Shown: positions 1 through 7,217, numbered from the stretch's first letter. The stretch is 64,000 nucleotides of DNA from Lysobacter soli (GCF_003382285.1 NZ_QTJR01000006.1:62001-126000), one strand, 5' to 3'. The notes: generated by a model from the sequence alone, not told the origin. Translations and numbers: made by a program.

Positions 1-1653
1 CCCGAGTACCGGCCGGATCTGCGCCGTGCTCGGATCGTCGCCGTTGTAGATGAGGCCGTGGATCGCGCCATACGTCGGCGTGGTGAACGGTTGCCCGGCG
101 GTTTCGGCGGTCGTCATGTAGCGCGTTGCTTCGCTGCGCACCACGTTACCGTTTCGGTCCAGGACCGAGCTCCCCAGCAAGCGGCCCTCATTGAGCGCGT
201 ACAGGAACCCATACCGGTACTGCGTCTTCGTGCCATCGGGATTGGTGACGATGACGGGCTTCTCGGTCGGGCATGTGGCGCAGGGGTAAGCACCAGCCGA
301 CCCCGACGATCCCCACAAGCCCTGATGTCCACCGCCGTAGGAGTAGCTCCACGTAAGCGGCTGGGAAAGGCCCGGCCCGCTTATGGTCTTGCTGTAGAGC
401 GACATCACGTCGAAAAAGTTGGGCAGCGTGAGCTCGTAGTACACGGTGCTGCCCCATTCCGATGGGGTCAGTCTTCGCACGCACTGGCTCATGTGAATGC
501 CGCTGCGGTAATGGCGGGCGTTCGAAAACTGGAAGGATCCGATCGCGCCGCTAGGATGTTCCACCGTGAACGTGAAGTTCGCTGGCACTTCCGGCGGTTG
601 CTCCCCGCAATCCGCGGTCGAATTCCCGTCCCACGGAATGAAGTTGGGGCTGAGCGCGTTCGAGTAGGAGTACCTCCATGATGGCTTGGGTTCGGCAGCA
701 AGATCAGTGGGGAGGACGACGCGGGAAAGCCGCGTCTGTCCTTCCACACTGACATACTCGTAGGTCCAGGTGCGGTTACTCGTTGAGGCCCACCTCAGGT
801 GTCCACCGTCATAGCCAGCGAGTATTTCGCGCCCGTCCGACGACCAGATTCGCGTGGGGTGACCGTCGCCGTCGTACTGGTATTCGACCGTATTGCCGAA
901 GCGATCCTCGATCTTGGACGCTAGCAGGAAGACGCGCGTACGGCCGGCGGTCCGCTCAGGCATGTCCGGGCTGACCTTCTTAGTCAACTGCCCGGCGTAT
1001 CGCTGGGTGGCCACGTCGAAGTAGTAGCGGACTCCTTGCGTAGTCGTGACACGGAAGCCCTCACCGCCACCCAACCCGACCTTCATCGGGATGCAGTCGA
1101 TGGCGTCACGCTGGGCAGTCGTCCACTTGCGTGCTACCCCGTCGGTGGGTGCAGGCGTTTCAGGAAGCTTGCCGAGCATCGTGCGATCACCGCCGCCCGG
1201 TATGTGGATGGTGTTGCCTTGCCAGATCTCGTTTACGCTGAAGCTGCCGTTGACGTTCGGCACCATGGAACCGCTGCAACGGTTCGCGGCCCAACCTTCC
1301 ACTGGCGCGAAGATGCCCGAGATGTGTGGGACATCGACGTCCCAGCCGCCAGCACCCTCGATGTTCGAGTTGAAGTTCGCTGCCGTGCCACTCAGATGAA
1401 GTTCGACGTTGAACCGCCGCTGCAGACGGACAGGAAGGGCGTTGTTGCCCGGCAGGTCGATGTCGGTGACATTGAAATCGGTCTTGCCGTTGTAGAGGCT
1501 GACGCTCTCGCCGAAGAGATCATTCTTCAGGGCCGTCAGGTTTTGTGCCGACTCAATGCGCTTGCGGTATTCCTGGTAAACCTCAATCGCTAGCGCTTGG
1601 CCACACAGGGCCGAAAGCAGTAGTCCCGCGCAGACGCTACGCGCCAGTCTCAT
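1..1653 (-). CDS. RHS/YD-repeat-type secreted protein, N-terminal part (cut by window edge)
   Basis: The frame stays open from 1653 to the left edge, so only the first 551 residues are present. It starts with a signal peptide (MRLARSVCAGLLLSALCGQALA, cleavage near residue 22). The N-terminal half is typical of RHS-like proteins: a section beginning near residue 50 with SLYNGKTDF and DLPGN, then an RHS/YD motif near 270 (EDRFGNTVEYQYDGDGHPTR). YD-repeat shell and toxin tip regions would lie further left. A GTG at 1665 in the same frame has a better-spaced AGGGG ribosome site and may be the true start. The gene is on the same strand as the other element genes and is probably element cargo. Toxin, adhesin or another role cannot be decided without the C-terminus. 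Confidence 0.75.
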   Translation of the reverse strand, partial: MRLARSVCAGLLLSALCGQALAIEVYQEYRKRIESAQNLTALKNDLFGESVSLYNGKTDFNVTDIDLPGNNALPVRLQRRFNVELHLSGTAANFNSNIEGAGGWDVDVPHISGIFAPVEGWAANRCSGSMVPNVNGSFSVNEIWQGNTIHIPGGGDRTMLGKLPETPAPTDGVARKWTTAQRDAIDCIPMKVGLGGGEGFRVTTTQGVRYYFDVATQRYAGQLTKKVSPDMPERTAGRTRVFLLASKIEDRFGNTVEYQYDGDGHPTRIWSSDGREILAGYDGGHLRWASTSNRTWTYEYVSVEGQTRLSRVVLPTDLAAEPKPSWRYSYSNALSPNFIPWDGNSTADCGEQPPEVPANFTFTVEHPSGAIGSFQFSNARHYRSGIHMSQCVRRLTPSEWGSTVYYELTLPNFFDVMSLYSKTISGPGLSQPLTWSYSYGGGHQGLWGSSGSAGAYPCATCPTEKPVIVTNPDGTKTQYRYGFLYALNEGRLLGSSVLDRNGNVVRSEATRYMTTAETAGQPFTTPTYGAIHGLIYNGDDPSTAQIRPVLG

Positions 1654-1873
1654 ATTCGTGTGCACCAGAGTTCCCCTTCATCCTTGTAGGCGGCCCCCGC
1701 CGCCTTTACGCCGAAATTCACACCCTTCCTTAGGTGACCGGGAGAGCTGCAATTCCGCGTGCTGCTCAGATGCTAAAGGCAATTCGCGCCCCCAAACACC
1801 AGATTTGGCAAAGTCACGACGCGGTAGCGATCGAATGATTGCGGATGTGACGCTGGTCGCACTCGGCACTGTT
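1654..1873. other. Non-coding gap, nothing recognised
   Basis: About 220 bp between the stop of the hypothetical gene at 1874 and the RHS-like start. I see no convincing gene, terminator or repeat here. It should hold the promoter of the RHS-like gene. Confidence 0.5.
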
Positions 1874-2701
1874 TCAGTCTGCATCTGCCTGGCAACTAAC
1901 CGCATGAGCTGGTATCCACCATGTGGCCGAGCGCGTCCCCCCGCCTTGGCTGCCGCTCAATCGAGGAGTTCGAAGGTATGCGGCAGCCGACTGCGACAGC
2001 GCATCGATTTCTGCCAAGTAGAGTGCCGCGGCGATTGCCAGCCGATCCCGTATTGCTTGCTCGTATGACCGCGTAAGCTCGCGGAAGGTCTGCGTCTTGA
2101 GGGACAGTTCCCGAGCCCGGGCCTCGATACCGGTGGCGCGCGCCCCGAACATGATCCTGGTCATGGCATCTCGAAGGGCTACGCGCCAATGAGGCGAGAC
2201 AGCCCGCGCTGAGAAGTAGGCCTCCACCTTCAGCCACTCAGCTGCCGATTCGATCGAGTAGGCCACCAGCAACGAGTCGAGAGGCTTCTCAACCTGTGTC
2301 AGCGCCGCCAAGCCGATGCGGTCCGTATTGGTGGCTGCGATCGCGACCCATCGGCCGCCACCCACCGCAGACCAGCCGCGGAATGCACGCTGGGTGACCT
2401 TCCCCTCGTCCGACCTGACGGCCAGTTCTTCGGCCCTCCCTCGCCTCGCTATCCGCATGGCATCCACGAGTGCGGCGCCCTCGCCTTCAGCCTCCATCCG
2501 CTCGACGTCGGCCTGATAGAGGGTCGGCGCCCAGGCAGAGCCGTAGCCGTAGGCGCGTAGCACCCGGCGCGCGGCCTTCTCCAGGCGCAGGGAATCATCC
2601 GGCGCGAAGCGCTCACGGCGATCATGGGAACGCCGCGGCTCGGCGCGCGAACGGCGCGGCCGTGCTCGGGACTTGGCGGCAGTATCCAGCAGCGCCGTCA
2701 T
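1874..2701 (-). CDS. Hypothetical protein of the mobile element
   Basis: A 275-residue protein starting MTALLDTAAKSRARPRRSRA. I do not recognise the family. The first 35 residues are very rich in Arg, Ser and Pro, which suggests a nucleic-acid-binding or disordered tail. The middle (about 40-230) is predicted mostly helical and even in composition, like a real folded protein. The frame stays open upstream to 2806, but that part runs through the GCATGCC repeats, so ATG 2701 is the better start. It lies just downstream of the repeat array at 2717-3181 on the same strand, so the array probably overlaps its regulatory region. No signal peptide or membrane segment is visible. Confidence 0.6.
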   Translation of the reverse strand: MTALLDTAAKSRARPRRSRAEPRRSHDRRERFAPDDSLRLEKAARRVLRAYGYGSAWAPTLYQADVERMEAEGEGAALVDAMRIARRGRAEELAVRSDEGKVTQRAFRGWSAVGGGRWVAIAATNTDRIGLAALTQVEKPLDSLLVAYSIESAAEWLKVEAYFSARAVSPHWRVALRDAMTRIMFGARATGIEARARELSLKTQTFRELTRSYEQAIRDRLAIAAALYLAEIDALSQSAAAYLRTPRLSGSQGGGTRSATWWIPAHAVSCQADAD

Positions 2702-2716
2702 GCACACGTCCGATGC

Positions 2717-3011
2717 GTAACGGTTCGCGTAACGCTGATGTAACGGTTGAAGCGTGACACGATGCGATCGCATGCCAAACGCATGCCGATCGCATGCCGG
2801 TGGCATGGGGTGTTTCCATTCGCATCAAGCACATAGGTCTGGCATTGCTGTACGCATCTGCGCGCAGTTGCTAGCAAAGTGCTAGCACCGTGGCAGCACA
2901 GGACGCGTCCGCACGCGTCGAGCACGCGTCGATTTGCTCGAAGCCCCTTCGAAGCCCCTTCTGAGGGCCTTCCACCAGCAGAAGCGCTCTTGGAAGCCCG
3001 TGCAGAAGCGC
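2717..3011. repeat. Array of six different short repeated words
   Basis: A run of unrelated short repeats, each used two or three times and then replaced by the next. GTAACGGTT is at 2717-2725 and 2740-2748. GATCGCATGCC is at 2766-2776 and 2788-2798, with an extra GCATGCC at 2781. The palindrome TGCTAGCA is at 2869-2876 and 2880-2887. GCACGCGTCGA forms a perfect 11-bp tandem at 2911-2921 and 2922-2932. CGAAGCCCCTT forms a perfect 11-bp tandem at 2939-2949 and 2950-2960. GCAGAAGCGC is at 2978-2987 and 3002-3011. The array runs straight into the iteron-like repeats at 3050-3181. Paired 11-bp units (about one helical turn) suggest protein-binding sites. Function is unknown. Confidence 0.85.
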
Positions 3012-3049
3012 GCGGCTTCGCCACACTGCTTGGTATATCTATAAAGGTG

Positions 3050-3181
3050 TACGAATAGCGACTAATGGAGAGCGCCAAAAAGGGCTGACTAGTACGAATA
3101 GCGACTAATGAGGGCATCAGGCAGCCTCCTGATGGTCGTCATTAGTACGAATAGCGACTACGTTAGTACGCATAGCGACTA
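3050..3181. repeat. Four iteron-like repeats, TACGAATAGCGACTA
   Basis: The 15-mer TACGAATAGCGACTA occurs at 3050-3064, 3093-3107 and 3146-3160, with a one-base variant (TACGCATAGCGACTA) at 3167-3181. Three of the copies are extended by flanking AG/T bases. The last two copies lie inside the 3' end of the winged-helix gene 3117-3590, and the first two just after its stop. Such repeats next to a winged-helix DNA-binding protein resemble iterons or operators of replication/partition regulators. The pairing of protein and repeats is inference. An AT-rich pocket (TATATCTATAAA) lies at 3033-3044. Confidence 0.85.
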
Positions 3182-3590
3182 CAGAATCTGTTTTGCGCCA
3201 AGCGTGCGAGGCGACCTTCTCGGCCCGTACTTCCAAGCTCTTCCCCTCGCAGGCGTCCACCGGCCACCAGGTGACCGCGTAAAGCGAGCAGCGGTTCTTA
3301 CCGCCGTGACGGGTGCAGACGAGCCAGCCTGCGCCGATCAGCTCCTTGAGCGCTGCATTCAACGTGCCAGGGCTCTTCCACCCACGATCGCGCAGCTGCT
3401 TGAACACCGCAGAGATGTCCCCGTTGTTGGCACCATTGAACTTCGCGGCCAGCTCGATGAGCAGCTTCACTGCAGCAGGGGACAGGCGACCGAACTCCGG
3501 AGACCGGAGGATGTAATGGGGAATCCCAAGGTAGGAGTGCGTCTTACCGCGCCCCTTGGCCTTCTGCCTGCGCTTGGCTTCGTTTGCCAT
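3117..3590 (-). CDS. Winged-helix DNA-binding protein of the mobile element
   Basis: 157 residues. Residues 1-20 are basic (KRRQKAKGRGK). Residues 25-110 resemble the replication-initiator/phage helix-turn-helix type: LSPAAVKLLIELAAKF, then GWKSPGTLNAALKELIGAGW as a likely recognition helix and wing. The tail carries a repeated motif, VVAMRTN-VVAIRTN, encoded by two iteron copies. Proteins of this kind are common beside integrases in Xanthomonadaceae islands and are annotated only as hypothetical or helix-turn-helix. It probably binds element DNA, perhaps the iteron repeats at its own 3' end (inference). Its stop overlaps by one base the ATG of a weak open frame running to 2698 through the repeats, which I do not accept as a gene. 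Confidence 0.7.
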   Translation of the reverse strand: MANEAKRRQKAKGRGKTHSYLGIPHYILRSPEFGRLSPAAVKLLIELAAKFNGANNGDISAVFKQLRDRGWKSPGTLNAALKELIGAGWLVCTRHGGKNRCSLYAVTWWPVDACEGKSLEVRAEKVASHAWRKTDSVVAMRTNVVAIRTNDDHQEAA

Positions 3591-3605
3591 TCCGCCCCCC
3601 GGCGC

Positions 3606-3803
3606 TTAACAGGTCTCCGGCGGACTGCTTCGCAGCAGCCCTGCACGGAGCCTTTCGATGCGCGCGGAAACGTCGCGAAGCGCGGCCAGCATCTGGTCGC
3701 AGCGATCTGCGCCAATATCGCGAGAGAGGTCCATTAGCTGCCCGTGGGTGCGGTCAGCCAGTTCGATCAAGCAAGCCTTCCCATGTGCGAAATCACGCGG
3801 CAT
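3606..3803 (-). CDS. Small helical protein of the mobile element
   Basis: 65 residues starting MPRDFAHGKACLIELADR and ending in SPPETC. It looks almost entirely helical (residues 10-55), with heptad-like spacing in DQMLAALRDVSARIERLRAGL, so a short coiled coil is likely. The start overlaps the end of the upstream gene by 11 bases, which supports translational coupling in one operon. No family is recognised. It is close to the length limit where chance frames occur, but the overlap pattern favours a real gene. Confidence 0.5.
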   Translation of the reverse strand: MPRDFAHGKACLIELADRTHGQLMDLSRDIGADRCDQMLAALRDVSARIERLRAGLLRSSPPETC

Positions 3804-4080
3804 CGGGCACCTCCGCTAGGTAGGTAGCTCCCTCACCCTCCGCGCCCTGTTTATGCGACTCAGGGAGAGTTAGAAATGGCCTCGTGATCCATGCGCCAGC
3901 CCCGTTCCGGGACCAGCCGCTAGCGAGTAGCTCGGGCTCGGTCAGGCATCGACGCGAACTCGTTCCACCCAGGCCGGCAAACTCGCCGATCCGGTGACGA
4001 TCGAAGGCAGACTCGCTGTTGAAGAGGTCACCGCAGGCGGTGCATTCGCAGCGGCGGCCGATCAGCTTTGGGTGAGCCAT
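3793..4080 (-). CDS. Small phage-type zinc-finger-like protein
   Basis: 95 residues. The N-terminus holds a C2H2-like motif: CECTACGDLF then SAFDRHRIGEF (Cys12/14/17 and His29 region). This is followed by RRCLTEPELLASGWSRNGAGAWITR, a motif familiar from small phage/prophage proteins with a 'RRCLT..E' block. Such proteins are usually unnamed. Its ATG overlaps the TAA of the HNH gene by one base (TAATG), so the two are probably co-translated. DNA binding is plausible but not shown. Confidence 0.6.
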   Translation of the reverse strand: MAHPKLIGRRCECTACGDLFNSESAFDRHRIGEFAGLGGTSSRRCLTEPELLASGWSRNGAGAWITRPFLTLPESHKQGAEGEGATYLAEVPDAA

Positions 4081-4706
4081 TAGCCCACCTCCTTCGGCGT
4101 ACGGCGACGCGGACGACGACCGCTGCGACGCGCCGGACGGACCGAGGCTGAGCCATCACGGTGACAGCAGATATGACGCCAGCTGCGGCCTGCGCGCGCG
4201 TCGCGAACGGTGCGTGGGTCGAGGCCAAGCACCCTAGCCCACTCACGCGTGCTGATGCGCTTCGCTGTACGGCGGATTTCGCAAACCTGTTCCGCGGTGA
4301 GCTTCGCGTCGGAGCGCATGTCCCCTGTCGGCACTTTCCCTTTGTCCAGGGCGCGCAGCAGATTCTCGGTCGGCGTCACCGCCTCCAGGTTGACAACGCG
4401 GTTGTCCGCGCGCCTCCCGTTGAGGTGGTCGATGTAATGGCCTTCGGGGATCGGACCATTGACCGTTTCCCAAATCAGGCGATGGGCGTACTGGTGGCCC
4501 GCGTTGGCGGCGCCCCACCCCAAGCGGATGTAGCCGTCGCCGTAGTCACGACCCATGACCTTGCAGAGCCGGCCATAGATGAGTCCGCGCGCCGGGTCGA
4601 TGAGGTAGCGGGACTGCCAGTGAAGGATCAGCCCGACGACCTGGGTAACCGGATTAGCCCCGAAGCCAAGCGCCAATGTGTTGCACGAAGTGCAGCAGGA
4701 CGTCAT
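4080..4706 (-). CDS. HNH homing-type endonuclease (phage/IME family)
   Basis: 208 residues. The core at about 75-120 reads HRLIWETVNGPIPEGHYIDHLNGRRADNR in two adjacent pieces, then NLEAVTPTENLLRA, the standard pattern of phage HNH_3 endonucleases (H..W...G.IP.g..IDH.Ng...DNr..NL). A second DNA-binding element follows at about 130-165 (LTAEQVCEIRRTA, then TREWARVLGLDPRTVRDA), an HTH typical of these enzymes. The C-terminus is Arg-rich. The start is uncertain: ATG 4706 makes it overlap the 40-residue gene by 53 bases, but no better in-frame start precedes the HNH domain. It would cut DNA, helping element spread or homing. Confidence 0.75.
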   Translation of the reverse strand: MTSCCTSCNTLALGFGANPVTQVVGLILHWQSRYLIDPARGLIYGRLCKVMGRDYGDGYIRLGWGAANAGHQYAHRLIWETVNGPIPEGHYIDHLNGRRADNRVVNLEAVTPTENLLRALDKGKVPTGDMRSDAKLTAEQVCEIRRTAKRISTREWARVLGLDPRTVRDARAGRSWRHICCHRDGSASVRPARRSGRRPRRRTPKEVG

Positions 4707-4776
4707 TCGACACCGCCCCCTTCAGCGCCGACTTCATCACCTCGACCATGCGATTGACAGACTCTTCGCTAGCCAT
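4654..4776 (-). CDS. 40-residue micro-protein of the mobile element
   Basis: MASEESVNRMVEVMKSALKG begins this short frame, which ends HFVQHIGAWLRG followed by TAA. It is amphipathic and helical over its whole length. The start ATG (4776) overlaps the last eight bases of the upstream gene, and the frame overlaps the HNH gene start. Its composition looks protein-like. It may be a small regulatory protein or a coupling frame that delivers ribosomes to the HNH gene. No family is recognised. Confidence 0.45.
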   Translation of the reverse strand: MASEESVNRMVEVMKSALKGAVSNDVLLHFVQHIGAWLRG

Positions 4777-5086
4777 GGCTCACCTCAGAGAAGAAACGCT
4801 CGATGGCGAGCTCGGCGGCGGACAAGAGCACTTCTTGAGCGGCGTACTTGGCCCCAAGCCGATTGTCGTCAATCGGCTCATAGGCCGGACCGCCGATGGC
4901 CATATTGGCGCGGCGTTCGTAATCCTCACGCAAGGTATCCACTAGGTCGCGGAGGCCGGCAATGACCTCGTCTAGCGTTACTAATTGTTCCTGCTGATTT
5001 GGCGTCAGGGCGGTTTCCGCCCAGAGCTGGTCGCGCATCGGGACATAGCGGGGCTTTGCCGCCGCGGTATTATTCGCAGTTGCCAT
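4769..5086 (-). CDS. Hypothetical coiled-coil protein of the mobile element
   Basis: 105 residues starting MATANNTAAAKPRYVPMRDQ. Residues 30-65 (LVTLDEVIAGLRDLVDTLRE and on) form a strong amphipathic helix or coiled coil, and 80-103 a second helix (KYAAQEVLLSAAELAIERFF). It is the first gene downstream of the integrase and overlaps the 40-residue frame. The upstream GGAGAACGATC gives a good ribosome site. No known family is recognised. The position next to int could fit an excision or accessory factor, but the sequence does not show an excisionase fold. Confidence 0.6.
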   Translation of the reverse strand: MATANNTAAAKPRYVPMRDQLWAETALTPNQQEQLVTLDEVIAGLRDLVDTLREDYERRANMAIGGPAYEPIDDNRLGAKYAAQEVLLSAAELAIERFFSEVSHG

Positions 5087-5116
5087 GATCGTTCTCCTGA
5101 TAGAACGGTTGTGGAA

Positions 5117-5149
5117 GGCGGGCCGGGTGTTAGCGCACCCGGTTCCGCC
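5117..5149 (-). terminator. Nested hairpin between integrase and next gene
   Basis: Outer arms GGCGG/CCGCC (5117-5121, 5145-5149) and inner arms CCGGGTG/CACCCGG (5123-5129, 5136-5142) form one stable stem with a six-base loop. No T-run follows on the minus strand, so it may be a processing site or weak terminator after int rather than a full intrinsic terminator. Confidence 0.35.
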
Positions 5150-5168
5150 GCTTTTAGGGCATCTAACC

Positions 5169-6500
5169 CTACGTGCTGGAACTCCTTCTCAATGGGACGA
5201 CCTTGCCATGCCTGGCCGGGTACAAAAGTTGCTGCTCCAAACGCTCCATGGGCGCCCGAAGCCGAGTAACGTCATCCGCGATGTAGCCCGCGGTCACGTC
5301 AGCGGATTGGCTGTGGGCCGCGATTGTCTTAAGCGCGTAGGCCGACACGTCCATTGCTTCTAGCAACGATAGCGCGGTGCGCCGGAGATCATGAGGTGAC
5401 CAAACAATGGCTGCGCCTTCCGCGTCTTTGATCTTGTCCAGGAAGCGTTTTGAGAGGCGCCCAAAACCCTCATAGACCAGCTTGCCACCCACTTCTCGCG
5501 CCAACCCTGGAAACACAAAACGGTCCGACCTCGCCTCCTTCTGGCGCTGCTTGAGCATCGCCATCATCTGAGGGCCAAGCGGCAAGGAATGGTCCTGCTT
5601 CCCCTTCATGCGCCACGCGGGGATGGTGACGGTCTTTGCCTTGTAGTCCACTTCGGACCATTCCAACCCGGCAGCGGCTGACCACCGAAGAGCAGTGCAC
5701 AGTAGGAACAGCGTCAGATCCCGCTGGGTGCCGGTCAGGTCGGGGGGTAGATCGTCCGGAAGCGCGCGCACAGAGGCCACAAACTCCGGAAGCGTGTCGC
5801 CTGCCAAGACCCTTTTCCGACGCGCGACATTGCCCCAGCCCTTGGTGGCTGTAATGCGTCGAGCGACGTCCGGCAGATCCAGGCCTCGCTCAGCCCTCAG
5901 GTAGTTCACGACGGCTCGCAGCGCGCGCACAGCGCCGTCTGCGCGGGCAGGGCTAGCCTTGATCCGTTTGCGGGACAGCGCCGTCTCAACTCGTGCCTGC
6001 GCCCTGATGTCCCGAGTCTTGCGGTCTTTATGGCGGTCGCGGACCCGCTCTGGCGTCAGCTCGGCCAGGGGCTTGTCCCAGTAGTCCCCGAAGGTCGTCC
6101 GCAGGTCGCGCTCGTAGGTCAGCTTCGTGGCGGGCCGCAACTTGTCGCGCTCAGCCAAATAGATCGACAGCCCCTCCGACAGGGTCATGCCGTTGCGCTG
6201 GCTCTCGGCCTTCCGCTCACGCTTGACCGCGTTGGGGTCGATCCCCTGGTGCATCTCCCCGATTCGGATCTTCGCCTGCTTTCGGGCCTCAGTCGCAGAG
6301 ACATCGTCCGCCTTACCCAGTGACACCCGAGTCATCGGTCCGCCCGGGATGCGCTTCAAGACGCTCCAACTGGCGGCGGTGGCGGTGACGCGGAGGCGGA
6401 GTGCCGGGACCTCCTCGTCCTGAAACTCAACCCGGCCAGACCGGACCCTCTGGCGAAGGGCGGCCACTCTCGCTTCCGTAAATTTGACGATCTCTGCCAT
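5169..6500 (-). CDS. int: Tyrosine recombinase (site-specific integrase)
   Basis: 443 residues, the usual length of P4-like/IME integrases. An N-terminal arm-binding region (DUF4102-like, about 1-95) is followed by a SAM-like core-binding domain (105-205) and the catalytic domain (about 235-420). Catalytic residues are visible: Arg272 (LLCTALRWSAAAGLEW), Lys about 299, His370 and Arg373 (SPHDLRRTAL), His396 (AAHSQSADVT) and the nucleophile Tyr406 (TAGYI). The gene ends the element and lies 141 bp from the tRNA-Phe fragment that is its attachment site. It catalyses integration and excision of the element at tRNA-Phe. All residues needed for activity seem present. Confidence 0.95.
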   Translation of the reverse strand: MAEIVKFTEARVAALRQRVRSGRVEFQDEEVPALRLRVTATAASWSVLKRIPGGPMTRVSLGKADDVSATEARKQAKIRIGEMHQGIDPNAVKRERKAESQRNGMTLSEGLSIYLAERDKLRPATKLTYERDLRTTFGDYWDKPLAELTPERVRDRHKDRKTRDIRAQARVETALSRKRIKASPARADGAVRALRAVVNYLRAERGLDLPDVARRITATKGWGNVARRKRVLAGDTLPEFVASVRALPDDLPPDLTGTQRDLTLFLLCTALRWSAAAGLEWSEVDYKAKTVTIPAWRMKGKQDHSLPLGPQMMAMLKQRQKEARSDRFVFPGLAREVGGKLVYEGFGRLSKRFLDKIKDAEGAAIVWSPHDLRRTALSLLEAMDVSAYALKTIAAHSQSADVTAGYIADDVTRLRAPMERLEQQLLYPARHGKVVPLRRSSST

Positions 6501-6516
6501 CTCACCCGCCTGATCT

Positions 6517-6606
6517 GGGTAGCACCCGGGTAGCAGGATCAGTCGCTTTCCCCGGTTGCCGCCAGTAGAAGATGCGCCCTAACGTGCTGTTGCGCAAGGG
6601 GTAGCA
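6517..6606 (+). repeat. Three GGGTAGCA repeats, candidate integrase arm sites
   Basis: GGGTAGCA occurs at 6517-6524, 6528-6535 and 6599-6606, all in the same orientation, between the int start codon and the attachment core. Direct repeats in this position are usual for arm-type integrase binding sites. Binding is inferred, not shown. Confidence 0.5.
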
Positions 6607-6641
6607 GTAGATCCCCGTATTCAGCGGATGAATGGTATCAA

Positions 6642-6689
6642 GGATTGAAAATCCCCGTGTCGGGGGTTCGATTCCCTCCCCGGCCACCA
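6642..6689 (+). other. Attachment site: 3' fragment of tRNA-Phe(GAA)
   Basis: The 48 bases match the 3' part of a tRNA-Phe: half the anticodon arm with anticodon GAA (GGATTGAAAATCCCC), the variable loop, a complete T-arm (GGGGGTTCGATTCCC) and the acceptor 3' strand with encoded CCA. The D-arm and 5' acceptor strand are missing, so this is not a working tRNA. It is the copy of the att core left at the element's integrase end. The intact tRNA-Phe should lie at the other end, left of this window. Confidence 0.85.
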
Positions 6690-6702
6690 TTCGAATTCAT
6701 GA

Positions 6703-6736
6703 CCCTGCGAAGGCAACTTCGCGGGGTTTTTGTTTT
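6703..6736 (+). terminator. Intrinsic terminator of the original tRNA-Phe gene
   Basis: A 10-bp stem (CCCTGCGAAG/CTTCGCGGGG) with GCAA loop followed by TTTTTGTTTT. It sits 14 bases after the tRNA-Phe fragment, so it probably ended the tRNA-Phe transcript before the element separated them. Confidence 0.85.
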
Positions 6737-7217
6737 GATGCCCATCGATTTCGACTCATGCGCAACAACTTTCGTATGGGCGCAATCGACGGGAGACGTC
6801 TCAGTGCATCCTCGTATGCGGAGCGATGCGCGGGGAGGATCTGGCGATCGCGGCTTGTCTTTGCCGAGATAGGCGTCCGCCGTCAGAAATGCATCCTCAG
6901 CGCAACTTTGGGCATGGCCGAATGCCGACCGCCCCATCACCCAACCATCTCTTCCAAAAGGGAAAAGGCGCTCGCCGCCGACTTGGCGCGAGGGGCGAAG
7001 GGTAGGAAAAATCTTACCCCTAAAAGCGCGATTACCCGATGGCATCACGGCTGGTTCAGGCGCGATTCTGTCATCCGCCCCGGCAGCCCGGTCAATGCGC
7101 AAGCAAGGATGCTGCTCAGCAATGGAATCAGGCCGTCACCGTGAGCGGGTGAGCTTGCTGGGCCGGGGCGCTTCTTCTTTCCCGTACGACATCGGACGCG
7201 CACGCAAGGGGATCCTG
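6737..7217. other. 480-bp stretch without a supported gene
   Basis: Open frames on both strands here have no protein-like composition or ribosome sites, and one runs through the tRNA fragment. The only structure I see is the dyad at 7000-7019. Confidence 0.5.
7000..7019. promoter_or_regulatory. Operator-like dyad
   Basis: GGGTAGG-AAAAAT-CTTACCC is an inverted repeat with one mismatch and an A/T centre, lying in the gene-free stretch about 200 bp before the next plus-strand gene. It resembles a regulator binding site; the regulator is unknown. Confidence 0.35.

Noticed and set aside
2698-3117. 139-codon open frame on the minus strand through the repeat array
   Set aside because: It overlaps the upstream stop by one base, but its sequence simply reads the DNA repeats and has no folded-protein character. 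Kept as non-coding repeat array.
2700-3181. CRISPR array
   Set aside because: Repeats differ from one another, are only 8-15 bp and have no regular spacers; no cas genes are present.
6642-6689. Complete tRNA-Phe gene
   Set aside because: Only the 3' 48 bases exist; the 5' acceptor strand and D-arm are missing.
6632-7144. 170-codon open frame on the plus strand
   Set aside because: It begins inside the tRNA-Phe fragment, runs through its terminator and has no ribosome site or protein-like composition.
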